Part shown: positions 22,620 through 35,800 of the stretch, piece after piece
Layout: each line of letters starts with the position of its first letter
Position numbering within the stretch: position 1 is the first letter of the stretch
Source of the DNA: Cercis canadensis
Lineage: Eukaryota > Streptophyta > Magnoliopsida > Fabales > Fabaceae
DNA: 64,000 nucleotides
Assembly: GCA_003255065.1 (NCBI GenBank)
Contig: QAOA01007670.1
Location: 310,001 to 374,000 of the forward strand
Reading direction: 5' to 3'
Translations under genes and position numbers: made by a program
Notes under the pieces: generated by a model
Seen by the model: only the letters and a program-made list of their open reading frames with translations
The model's database searches: none
Told to the model about the DNA's origin: nothing

Positions 22620-23036
22620 TGTGGGTCTCTAGGAGTGTGGATACCAATCTAAAAGCTGAACTTGCTGCAATAAGGCAATGTATGATATTTTGTATAAGAA
22701 AACTCGTGTGAATCAAATGCCTCAGCGTGAATCAAATTCTTAAGAGGCAGAGCATTTGATAGATTCAGTAGACGTGAGCTTCCATTAGTATGGGTGTATT
22801 ATTAGTGATACAATGCACTTGCTTAAAAGGTGTTGGGAGGTGAAAGTGATCTATATGTTGGGAAAGGCAAATCAGGGAGTTAATTTTATGGCTAAATTGA
22901 ATGCTAAAAGTTAAGAAGGGTGGATATTACATGAACAATCCCCCGTGAAATGCTTCATGTACCGCTTTTAGCATATAGGATGGCAATAAAATTTCCTTAG
23001 AGTTTAATTTTCTGTTTCTTTTTCTTATGTACCAAA
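22620..23036 (+). mobile_element. degraded LINE 3' end (RNase H remnant)
   Basis: Pieces of an RNase H domain remain: NLKAELAAIRQC near 22650, and the C-terminal VIYMLGKANQGVNFMAKLN near 22850-22905. Stops and frameshifts separate them. The 3' end TTGTACCAAAAAA is the typical tail of plant LINEs. Confidence 0.6.
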
Positions 23037-23130
23037 AAAAGATCAAGGCAAACAATCTACTCCGCAGTAGCACATTTAATAAAAAGTAAGCTCAATTCTC
23101 ATTTTATTGTATTTTTCAGCCTAATTTCCC

Positions 23131-23335
23131 TGAATCTCTCTTTAATCTGTGGTTTCTTTATACTATATCTGTGGCACACAAGTGAACTATAAGAGAGGTA
23201 TATAAGATGTTGAGAAATTTTGTTTGCATTCTAGCTAATGACACACTATGTCATATTATCTGAAATCTGAGCCATATAAAAAAAAGAAAAAAAGTTATGG
23301 GTCTAATGAAATTCAAATTGTGCTAATTGTATCTC
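23131..23335. repeat. paralogous flank lacking the MITE (empty site)
   Basis: Collinear with 18706-18742 plus 19171-19335, but without the 428-bp element between them. The junction reads TATACTATATCTGTGGCACA, with one copy of the ATATC target. Confidence 0.82.
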
Positions 23336-23611
23336 ATAAAAATAAATAAAGAAACTAATGAAGCTCAAATTTTACTAAGATAAAATTTTTGCTCAAAATA
23401 TCGTCGCATATTCATGTTTTCCTACAGAACCATAAGACGGGAAGGAAAATCACATTATCATACAAGGTATAGATTTATAAACATTTAATCTTAATCCGGA
23501 GACCGATCTCTGTTAAGCCTTGTTTGGAGATACTTCCAATTGCTCACAACCAAATTAATGTTGCTTGCTTGCAACAATCATCTGAAGAGACACTTTACGA
23601 CCAAGTTGAGA

Positions 23612-26600
23612 TTATTTAACATAGTATTCAGCTAGGTCTTGTTCTTTCCCCAAATTCCATAAGACAACTTTTCCATCCAATCCTGCAGTTTTAAGGAGTA
23701 AGCATTTGCAGAAAGCGGCTAGAGGAATTGCCAGTAACAAATTCATGAACTAATTGAGATTATCCTAAATAAAATACCACCCTTTTCACTAACCTGATGT
23801 GCTGAAACGCCTTATCAATGTCCCACGATCTCTAAGAGGCACAATACAACTACAGTTCCAAAATCACAAATCATCTAATGTACTTTCTAATAGTTAAGAA
23901 GACACTACCACAAAGTAGAACTGAAGAAAGAAGAGTAATTCACAAAGAAAATATAATTTATAATATAACCAACCACAATGAAAGAGAACGAAGAAGTTAT
24001 GAAGGAGAGAAATACTTAATACAGTTCTCGTGTGTTCTTGAGGTTTCAGCTGCATCATTGCTTGTTCCATGCTTGGATTGACCATAAAATTTCCCAAATG
24101 CTTCAGAAAACTGAGAACAAAGACAATCAGAAAAATAACATTTAGAAACAGAAATATGCCATGCAACACTGACATATCTGCACTTGTCTAATGACCTTAC
24201 ACCAAGCTATCTGAGCTAAGATTTAGCTTTCATATATTTCAACACAGCAGGGGAAATGGGCTTCAGTCTACAAGAAACACAAGACCTGACCCAAGCTTAA
24301 ACGAGAATGAAACAAGAGTACAGATGATAGAAATTCAATTCAATAATTAGCTAGGTGGTATACATGTGTTGACATTGTAAGTGGTAAGATAAAATAAACA
24401 AAAGTATCTACACTTCTTCCCCCATCATGTCTAATCTGCAGCAAGAAATGAACCGATCTCCATACCCCATACTTTCTCCCTTTTTCCAGATTTAAAAAAT
24501 AATTTTAAAATATATGAAATATGATTTACAATTGGAGATTCATGTTTCTAATGGAACAGTTGCGTATAACAGAATCCTTTTTAAGAAATGTAGCTACCTG
24601 TGAACCATATTTTGATCCAGAAGATATTGCTTTCCTTTCCCCAAGATATCTTATAAAACTCCTAAAAACAAAAACAGAAAAGAAAAATGAATGAAGTGAG
24701 GAATAAAAACACAGCAGTACTCTTTTATCAAGAAAGAGAAGTCAGAGCCATCATTAACAGATGAAAAGCCTGCGGCTCAACCACATCAGGAAGGCCATTC
24801 TCTAAATAAGATCCTAATCTTAAAAGCAAGAATATCAGAAATTTTCATATACCATATTCCTCTTTCATCTGCAGCAAAAACCATTGGGATACAATCGAAT
24901 CCCACACCTATTACCATCCTCTCAGAAACAAATAACACCTGAAAGCATGCCATATGATGATCCAGAAAACGTCAGTAGATTATAGGTGAAGAAAGCCATG
25001 AGACACTAAAAAACATTAGAAAGAGTGGATGCTGACCCACATCACGGAGGGGCAAATCACGAAATGCAAGACTTTGGGCCAAAGGAGAAGGGCCAACGTC
25101 ATCAACGAAATATATCATAGAATTATGACCTGTACAATAATAATAAATAAATAGAGCAGATAAATAACATGAGATTATAGCAAGCAGACCCGGTAAAATA
25201 TGACAAGTATCTTGAAAAGTTCACATGATTTTTGTAGACATTTGATCCCAATTCTTTTTTTCTTTTTAAAAAAATAGAAATAGGTTTAAATAAGTCAATA
25301 AAAAAATGAAATCTTTTTGAAATTTGCACCATAAAAACCTAACAATAGCAAATAAACTATATCTTTCTTTCCTTCTTCCAGAACAAAAACTAAACTTTAG
25401 TAGACGATAAGTTTCATATCATGCGATCTTGACTTCAGAAAGATAGGGAAAAGAAAAATGAAGACTACCAAATTTGCAAATAGCTGGCAGTTTTAATTTC
25501 TGCCAGTCAAATTATACCCTGCCAGGGGAAAGAATTTTCTGACCTACATAAGCTAAAGTATTGCCACTTGGTGACCACTTGACGCCAAACGACCAAGATA
25601 ATGAGAGATCAAGCTGAATGATTAACTGTTACACCAGAGAACACAATATAAGTAAAAGGTATGCTGTTCCAAGAGTTCTTTTCCTTTTTTTTCCCCCCTT
25701 CATTTTTTTTCTTTTGCTCTGTGGGGCAGGGGACCACATTAAGTTGAAGAGATACTGGTTAGATAACCAAAATTGTGTTTGTTATCGTAATCTTATAGAG
25801 ATCCTGTCAGAAGCATTACTCAGTTATCTATAAGCAATTTGTTGGACAATACTAAATATATCTATCATAAAATATATAGATTTCAACATCAATATTGTAA
25901 TTGAGCAATCATTTTCAGTTACCAATCAACAACAGGTAGATCTATGAGACATACTAAAACATACTTCACAAGCAATACATTTTTAAAAATAAATTTTATA
26001 GCATAATAGCATGTCTAGCAAAATAACATAAATGACCATCAGCAATAGCTCCAAACTAAGTTCATAAATATTATCATCAGTTTCCAATTTGTATAAGAGC
26101 TAAGACTACCAATTATCTCTATCCAAGCACATCTGACAACCTCATCACACATAAATTAAGAATGGATGATTTGGAGAAAACAGAGGGGGCATCTGGGCTC
26201 AATTAAAATCTTTTCCTAAATCAAGCATTTAAAATCTACTGATGTTAGGTTTTTTATCCACCAACAGGTGCACCCAACAAATAATCACGAAAAGCATAGA
26301 AAATAATATCAAGAATTGACATGAAGAAAAAGAGTTGATATTGAACCTCTCCAAATTTTGAATCTGAAGAAGTACCCGTTACTGAATCCCTGTGGCAATT
26401 AATCAAGAAAAGTTGAATAATTTAGCAGAGACATCAAAAGGAAATAGAAAAAGTCAACCATGTTCAGAGTTCTTGTTATCATACTTTGTATCTACACCTT
26501 TTATAAAGGTGGAAAATACCCGGCATTTTCCATCTGTAGATGTTGTTGCAAGAAGAATCTGCAGTAAAAATGTGAAACTAAGGCACAGTGTAAACTGATT

Positions 26601-29600
26601 TCTAAATCATATGACAGAAGTATCTTACAGAAAGAATTGCCTAACATTAGATCATAAAACTATAAGAATTAACAGATCTAGACAATATCTGGCTAGGTCA
26701 GTCAGCATACAGAAAAGAGGCTATAGAAGATAAACAGAAGAAAAACAAAGATTATATACCAAAAACTCTTAGTCTTCCAAAAAAAGAAGGTTTTGACATC
26801 TCGAGAAAGAAGCTCAGCATTGCAATTCCATCATCTTCATGTTGCAGGCATCTAGTAGTGAAATTTAGAATATTTCCACATTTTGACAAGCCATAATATA
26901 ATAGGTAATATGCTTGTTCTTCAACTATTCAAATCTTGCAGTTGCTGTGAATCAACAACAACAGTGTAATGATGTTCCAGAAGTATAGAAATTAACTTTT
27001 TCCAAGCCACAAATGAAATTTATTGAATTAAAAATTAAGTTTTCAGAAACATGCCAAGGAAGTGCATATCAACAACAGATTTAGTAAACAAGGGAGATTA
27101 CCAAGACTAGCATTAAATTACAAGTGCAGAAGGTCCACAAAATTCTCTCAAAAATTAACCATTCATAAAAACAGTGTCCATAGAAATTCACTGGCTATCA
27201 GTCATCCTCTATGCGACTAATATAGCTGGCCTATAATAACAATGATTGAACCAAATGGATATCCATATGCAGTAATTTTAGAAGCATACAAAATAATGCA
27301 TACAAATGAGATAAGGTAAGAATGCTAACATTATTGGGATGCCAAGAAACACTAGTCACTGATGAGTCATGTCTTTTCCTTATAAGTTTACTGACCCACC
27401 TGCAAAGGAAATACAAGTGTATGAATTAAATACTACCGACATAAAGAAGCAAGCAGCTTTCAGAAAAAAAAAAAATACATATATTCACTATACCAACAAA
27501 ATAAATGAAACTAAAAAATTAGAAATAGCCAAGTTATGGAGGAAAATTATAATTTCAATATGCTTTAAATCTTAGTAATAATACCACCACGTTTTCCAAC
27601 TTGTTGGAATAAGCACTTAATTTCTTTTTGAATAAAAGGAACAGGTTATTAATTTTGATTGCTAGCCTCTCTATCTAAACACACCTAATCATTTTTTGTC
27701 CATCCAATCCTTATCACAAAATGAAAAATATAGAATTTTTCGGACTAAAAAAAACATCAAGGTCAACAAATTAAGAGCTTGCTAAGACTCAAACCAACCA
27801 ATGCATTACATGTTTCCCCTTGAAGAACATGTTTATCAAAAAAGACACCAGTTGCAGGACACTTAGCGAACAATTTACCCAACATGGGATCATTCCAACA
27901 CAATTCATATGCCACTAGTAGGTCTTCAGCAAAATCAGATATAGGGGCTCTGGCATTTTAAGGATAAAAAATAAAAGCAGTTCTGCTTGATATTAAGTGA
28001 AAAAATAAAGTATTGACACTGAACTCATGCAAACACAAGAAACTATTGCTATGATGTAAATAAAAGAAAGCCAACATATTGCTAGCATGTAAATAAAAAG
28101 AATATAAAATTTCTTTTATCAAAAGATAAAGAGAGAAAATATAGTGCAAATGAGAGATGACGCACCAGTTGTTCTCCTGTTCATAGTAGCATATACAAAC
28201 GGTTTTGGCCCCACTCCCAACTGCAAACTTGTTTTCTGCTAGGAAAGAATTCGATACACACCAGAATTATATCGATTTCCAAAATAAAGCAAACTACTTG
28301 ATCAAGAATAATTTTTTTTTTTTAGAACAATTAAAAGTAATTTTTAACTAGAATTTTGATAAAATATAGAATTGCACCAGGTACAAAAACAAAACAAAGC
28401 AAAGAAGGGTGCCACAAATGGAGATGATAGTTAGGTATTGCAAAAGACATCATATTAAACCAAAAAGCAAGGAAATAGTTCTAGCTCGCAAATCCATGCA
28501 TTTATCAAAAAAATTAGGAATCAATAAAGCTAGTAAGGTATGCAACAGGATGGACATTGAAAACCATGGAAATTGCAGTCATAACTCATAACAGCAGTGG
28601 AATTTGTAGCATCATTTGAAAGCTAAGAACAGTGGTAACTGAAATTAATGATGATAATACGATAATGGTTTTACTTATAATAATAATAACAATGATGATA
28701 AGCACAAGTAGTATGGCAATACCATTGAAAAGAGATTATACTCACTTTTCCAATAACTCAACCTTAAGGTGAAGTGGTTTGGTAAATGCTATATTATAAA
28801 GGCTCGACTCAGATTTAGATTGGTTAGGAATCAATTGAGCTCAACCATATCTTTGGGCTCTTCAATAAATAAGCTTGGCCAGAGCTTAACTAGAGTAGGT
28901 ACAACTCAGAACTTTCTGACTGATTCTTTGCCCTAGATAAAGCTTCATAACTCTATAAACATATTCCATTGATTAAGAAGACAAGCAGAAAGTAACAATG
29001 ATATGAGAATTTGCTTCCTACCTTTTGGGCTCCACTGAACACAAAGAGCGGCACGATTTAGCCTAAGGATAACGAGAGTCGCCACCCATTCTGATCCTTC
29101 AAGGTTCCAGACGTATCTACAGAAAACACATGGTTTGTATTTTAATAATGTGCTGAGCTGTCATTTGTGAATTAAAGAGAAATCGCTAACACCAAAATAG
29201 AGCCTAAGCTTCTTCATATTAAAAAATTCACCAATGATAAAAAAATCTTGTCTTAAACTACACAGGCACTTACGAATTCCGATCATGGGATGCTGTAACT
29301 ATTCTGTTAGATCTTGCACTCCAGTCTATTCCTGAAACTACTTGGTCATGCTGTAAAAGCCAAGAAAAAAAATTTATTCAGTCAAAAGACAAGCAAGATG
29401 CAAGTCCTTCCAACATAGCATATCATACTTCTAGAGAGAAGAAAAATTATAAAAGGGCCATTAATCGAGTGTGTATCTCTTAGTAAACTTCTGCAGAATA
29501 AAACCATCATATCCACGAGCAGAAGGGTCCAACCTTAGCAAAGGCTCATGACTTCATTGTTTGGCTCTAAAGATCATATAACAACAAAAAGACACTCCTA

Positions 29601-31506
29601 TCCACTATTTCCTTTAATGATTAAAATTCATGACAACAAACCTCTCCTAGTGTCTAATTAAAATTCTGTGCATGGCACTATAGAAGGATCGTTCATAAAA
29701 TGAAAATTTGATCCAAAAGATAAAAGCTTTTAGAGTCCGAAAGCATTACAGGAAGTAAAAGAAAACCCACATAAATGGAAAAATATGTGACAAAAGATCA
29801 CAATTACGTATTTCATCTCTTTCTTTGCACATAATGCCCAATTAATTAAAGGAATGGAGCCAACAAAATGGTATTAAAGCATGGATTTGTTCATAAAATC
29901 AAATAGCTAATAGAGCTGTTTCCAGCCTCAGTGATTAAGTGCCAAATATGGCCTCATGGGAAAAGGACTGTGCTACTAGACTAAGAAAGTAGTTCACATA
30001 ACACTTGACTTATTTCCAAATAGAACTTTCCTTCTCACTGAAACAGCTGTTTTCATTCTTCTTGACTGTCCAAAAGATTTTCACTAACTTGTTCAACTTA
30101 CATGCCCCAAAATTATCAGTTCTAGATTTCTTTTCTCTGTGTTCACATCTATAAGATACGGAGGAGTATAAAAGTAATAATGTAAGATTAATTTACTTGA
30201 GAGAACAAATAGGTTACTGGCCAAGTACCTTTTGAAGAACATGCACCTTTTCCCATTTGTCTTCAGACAATCTATAGATGTGGACTTCATTATTATTCGG
30301 ACAGAATGCAACCACTACAAAAAGGAGATAAACACATATTATGGCCATTCAAGAATTCATAAAAGCTGCAATCATAAGCCTTTAAGACACCTTAACTACA
30401 GTTTATGGTATAATTAGACCAAGTCTGTCCAAACTCAAGCAACTGAAAAGAAGCATAATATACAAAATGTCCAAATGTAGCCCATCATAATAAAGAAATG
30501 GTAAAGACATGATGGATTTCCCCAATTAATGAACAAATGGTCTGAGTTCTATCGTTGTCAAATGAGGTATCCAATAATTATGTGTTCACATAATACTGAA
30601 CCGACTATCCCAAAATTAATCCAGACAACGTTTTAGGTACACTACTACTAGTAGCTTTTTGGCCATGCAAGTTCTTCCATACATCCTGTTTACAACAGGT
30701 ACATTACTACTTCTTTTAATGTGTTTTACCAAAAGGGCATACTAATTCGAGTAATATTTTAATAATACTACTCTAAGGGATCATCACTATAAATATATTC
30801 AAACCAGATTGATAAGAAACCGAAAGTTCCATCAGGGAATCAAAGAGTTGCTCACTCAAATTCCCCTCATAATTGCAAGACAAGAGGTGTTGTAATGTAA
30901 ACAACTATTATTAAGTTACCTATTTTTCCTTTCCTGCAACTAGCCAAAATAACTCTATAGACATTTTCTACATTCTAGAGTACAAACAGTACATAAATTA
31001 AGAGAAACTTCGCAGAACAGCCATATGGCTAAACATATTTGCTCCAATTTAGGAGTCAAAACAGTACATGAATTAAGAGCCAAACTCACAGAAATCGTCA
31101 ACATTTTTGGCAAAAAAGTTAAACAACTAAGGAAAGGTTCACCTAGCAGCTTCCCATAACCATATGTTTTGTTATGATTTTTAAGTTAAACGCTTAAAAA
31201 ACAAAAAGAAACCAGATCAAATCAAACCCACGTCCATAAAACTTCCCAAAAGTCGAAAAGAACCAATCCCACGCAAACCACCATACATATCTTCCAACCC
31301 ATTTCCCCCAAACCATCAAGACAAATAAATGCAATCCCTTTTCTTCAAATCACAATCACCAACCCCACCCCGGTTTGCATTTTCTTAGCACCCAAACAGA
31401 AAATTAAGAACAAAAGGTGAGAGATAGATGAATTACTGGATTGTTCGGGGCTCCAAGCATGGCAAGTGATGGTCTGAGCGAATCGGTGGACAGAGGTGGC
31501 CGCCAT
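23612..31506 (-). CDS. ARPC1: actin-related protein 2/3 complex subunit 1 (WD40)
   Basis: Fifteen coding exons (minus): 31506-31437, 30314-30229, 29350-29274, 29116-29022, 28238-28166, 27399-27330, 26558-26485, 26389-26347, 25625-25544, 25129-25041, 24938-24853, 24661-24598, 24110-24016, 23849-23794, 23682-23612; 1131 nt, 376 aa, all phases close. ARPC1 is the WD-repeat scaffold of the Arp2/3 actin-branching complex. Visible motifs are [17 protein letters not shown] (start), [98 protein letters not shown] and [10 protein letters not shown] (last blade). The length equals that of plant ARPC1. A fragment of exons 10-11 is copied at 8553-8775. Confidence 0.96.
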
Positions 31507-31639
31507 TTCTGTGAGCTACAGAGAAAGGGTGGGAGTGTGGATGGGATCTGTGAACGTAGCTGGGTATGAGAGTTGAAACAGAGACAAAAGGAAGGAAGCG
31601 AGCAATGAAGTTGTCTTTGCCGGGTCTATAGCAGCACGG

Positions 31640-32757
31640 TTGGTACCTGGTCGCCACTCCCAACTAGTTCAACCAATGAAATTTTTTTATTGTTTTTGGA
31701 TAATTACACTTTACGTCATTCTAAAGCATTGTATCACTACGGATTAATCTACTAATCTATCCAATAATCAATAGTAACAGAAATAAATAATTTAACATTA
31801 TAATTTTTATTAATGCTATCAAATATTTATTTTTTTTTGGTAATGATGATTCTATAATATGTAGATAGGTAAAAGAAATAGTTGAGATTGGGCAAAAAAA
31901 AAAAAAATGTAGCTGAGCTTTGTAATTTATAAGTTTATGAAAGTTGAAATATTTAATTGTTTCCATCTAAAGAAATTTAATTTTTGAGTATTATTTTTTT
32001 AGGTATTTACACACAAGGATTGTAAGCATTCATAGCAATTTTTTTTTATTTTTTTTTATTGCAATCAATCAAAACCTCTAGCTACGTGACAATCAATACA
32101 ACAAGACCAACTCTTTAAGATAAATATCCTAATAATTAAATGTATTTTGAAAGTTTTGGGATAAAAAATGAAAATGAAAAATTAAAACTACCTGCTTGCC
32201 AACTTCATTATAAAGTAATGCTGCTAGTTTTAATTTTTAACATCATTAAGAAAAGGATGGTTTCATGGCAACCACTAAAGCCGTTCATAGTTTTCCTAAA
32301 ATTATCACTAAGCATCCTCTTTCATATTTATTTGTCTAAACACAAATAGAATTAAAATGTTGATGTTGCATTAGACATTTTCTATCTTTAATTTAATTTT
32401 GAATTTTTATATTGATAATAAATAAACTAAATAAATATGCTTTTCTTGGCTTTTCATACTGAAAATGGGAAAAAGTGAGAAAAGTTATGAGATGAAATGA
32501 CTTACATGCTATATTTTATAAAATTGAATAACTTCTTTTTTCTTTTTTAATAAATAAGATAACCTTTAATTGTTTCAAACATCAGCTCTTTTTTAGCATT
32601 TAAATACCTTCCATTTGGAAGGCTTGAATAGTTCAATATATACAAGATGCATATCATAGAAAATTAGTGTCATACCAAAAGGCTTGTGGCCAGTGGTACT
32701 AAGATTGTCTTTAGACTTGCAAGTTTCCTATTTTAACCCAAAGTCAAAGCTAAAGCA

Positions 32758-32758
<1 letters not shown>
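31640..32758. other. intergenic between ARPC1 and the receptor kinase
   Basis: AT-rich with several short T and A runs. The first 130 bp upstream of the ARPC1 ATG (31507-31640) are its 5' UTR and promoter. No other feature recognised. Confidence 0.4.
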
Positions 32759-32789
<31 letters not shown>

Positions 32790-32818
32790 NAAAAAAAAAA
32801 AAAAAAAAAAAAAAAAAA
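32759..32818. repeat. 60-base A tract containing an N
   Basis: An uninterrupted A run apart from the ambiguous base at 32790. On the minus strand it is a T tract 37 bases after the receptor-kinase stop codon, within its 3' UTR. The true length is uncertain. Confidence 0.9.
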
Positions 32819-32855
32819 CACCTACTACCATATGCTTGACATCATGGGACTCACT

Positions 32856-35800
32856 TCACTTGTCTGACCCTTCTGTGCTAACAGTTACAGCATGGTGGCT
32901 TTCTTCTGTTTCAAGGTATGTACTAGAGGAATCAGTACATAAACTATGTAATGGCATGCTTTGTGTTGTGCCTGGATTCTGCCAGAAGTGATTTCTTATG
33001 GCCTTATATTTGGAACTATTAGCTGAATATCCCGGATCCGAAGGTATATCTTGGATGTCAGTTCGACCTTCAAGCATGCTCACTGCTTGGGACATGGTTG
33101 GCCGAAGCGTAGGGGATGCATTAGTACACAAGAGAGCCACATTTAGCATCATCATTGCCTCCTCAGATGAATAATCTGAACCCAAAGTTGGATCAACCAA
33201 CTCCAGTAGATTTCCTCTCTCTCGCAAAACATAAGCCTGAATCAAGCTCAAATGTCAGACTAAGAAGACTATTGATAAAGAAAAATGGCAGATTTCAATT
33301 TGGAGTTATGTGGAATGAAGAACTGTCGTAAAAACATAGCATGGAAAGAAGAAGCAATTTGATCATCTGACAGATGACACATCTTTGAGGAAGGAAGATG
33401 AAAAGATGTTTCAAATCAATGCTAACTTACCCAATCAAGAAGGTAAACAAAGTCCTCACTAGGCCTGTAATTTGTATTGCTCTTTCCACTTACAGTTTCC
33501 AATACAACCACTCCGAAGCTATAAACGTCTGCTTTGTCAGTTAAGTAACCACGCATTGCATACTCAGGAGCCATATAACCACTGCAAAATGACAACAATG
33601 ATAAGATCTTAGTATGGAATTGAGGGACATCATATCTCCATTGCTAGCATATAGATTGATATTGTGTTGAAAAATAAAATATGACATGAATGTAATAACA
33701 TATTTTGATGGGCAAAGCTAGAGAAAAATGTAGTAACATTAGATGAACTTACATGGTTCCTGCAATTCGAGTGCTAATATGGGTATTGTCATCTTCATTA
33801 AGTTTTGCTAAACCAAAATCAGAAACTTTAGCATTAAAATCCTTGTCAAGCAACACATTGCTTGTCTTGATATCCCTGTGTACAATTTTTATTCTGGACT
33901 CTTCATGGAGATAAGCCAAAGCTCTAGCTATATCAAGGCATATTTTCTTCCTGGTTGGCCAGTCCAGTTTCAGTCTAGTGGCTGGATCCTTCCCTGTATA
34001 TGATGGGGAGAAGAATGATCAATTAGTTGACCTCATGTTTGATTCATGTTAGCAGGTATGGCTGAGATGGTTGAGTATAAAGCTTACCGAAAAGAGCACG
34101 AGATAGACAATTATTTTCCATATACTCATAGATTAGCATTAACTGGTTCCCCTCCACACAACACCCATAAAGCTTTACAAGATTAGGATGTTGAAGTCCA
34201 GATATCATTCCTATCTCATTCACAAACTCACGGTTTCCTTGCTTAGATTTTGAGGAGAGCTGCTTTACTGCAATTACTGTGCCATCTGATAATAGACCCT
34301 GCATCAGGAAAATGCATGTTTGTATTACTTGCATTCTAAATATGCAAATACCCATATAGAAGTTGAATAGGTCTACCACGTCTTCATTATAATTCAATCA
34401 GCATGTATTTGGACAGTTTTGAACTTTCCTTAATCCACCAAGGGCTACATGCTTACTAATGTGTACAATTTATTGGAGAATTTTGTAATTCATTGTGTAG
34501 AAATCTTTCATGTTAAGTGTTTGGGAGATATAGATATACTGTATTATTTCTATTTTAGATCAAGTGACATATAAAATTGACCATAAGATAGAATAGTTAA
34601 TCAAGGATATAAACTGAAGGTAGATTAAAATACCTTGTAAACAGAACCAAAGCCACCTTCCCCAATTTTGTTTGCTGCATCGAAGTTTTTTGTTGCTGCT
34701 TTGATTTGTCTTAATGTAAATAATCCTGTCTGCAGATCTATACCTCTAAGCTCTGGAAGGAAGTGAAAGTTTGGATGTCAAAAAAGAAAGTTTATAACTT
34801 TGTCTATAATATCTGCCACCGCATTCCTTTTATTTCATTTCAGAAAGCGTATCAATATCTTGGTAAATGCTAACATATCTTCAACAACAAACCTTACAAA
34901 GAAGTAAGATATTGCACATAAAATTCAAAACGTTTGAAGAAGTAATCTAATTCTAGTTGTTGAAGAAGGTGATGCAAATACTGGTTGGCATACACGAAAG
35001 AAGTGTGTTGAATGGAAATAATTGAAAATATTTGATTCTCAAATATGCCTATGCAAAAGAATTTAAATATGTTTTGAGAGAGCCCTGTGATATATTACAT
35101 ACCTTTGTACACCGAGTTCTTGCCTCCTATCCAGCCATTCCACCTCAGGATACCTAGGAGCATAAGAACAACTACTACAACAGCAGCTGCTACACCAGCC
35201 ACCAGTTTGACAAGACCTTTCTTTCCATCCACTGATGGAGGAATAAAATCTGTGCAAGGGAAGTACTTATAGCTTTAATGCGAATCAAAAGAACAAAATA
35301 ACAAGAGTAAAGGTAGATCTAATTTTTTTTTTTTCCCTTTTTTCTACAAATTTTAATTTCTTCGATACCTGTTAGTAAAATCTACATATTTTAATTTCTT
35401 TAATACCAGTTAAGGATATAAATAGAACTCTTGATGTCATGTTATTTAGAAAAGACTCCATTTAGAAGCTGTAATTGGATATATGATAACATTGCTTCAA
35501 TGACTTCAATGTAATACTAGATTAGGGGGTGACCAGATTGGTCCAATGTAGAATAATCCATACTGTCATATGATGTTTCCATATCAAACTCCAGTCTCTC
35601 ACAAGGTTGGGCTTTTTATCTAAGAAAAGCATAAACACTAAGATGAAGAATATTAGAATAACTTACTAGGATCTACTGAAATAGCAGATATAAGAGGTCC
35701 ATAAATTCCTCTTGTTGGTATGCCTGTTGTCCCCTTTCCAGCCCAGTAAAATTGAATCTTCAAAGAATTTTGCGTGACGCTAGCATTAAAAGTCTTCACA

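Noticed and set aside
34050..34075. TGGCTGAGATGGTTGAG, which resembles a tRNA A-box
   Set aside because: It lies inside a receptor-kinase intron with no B-box or acceptor stem nearby; treated as chance.
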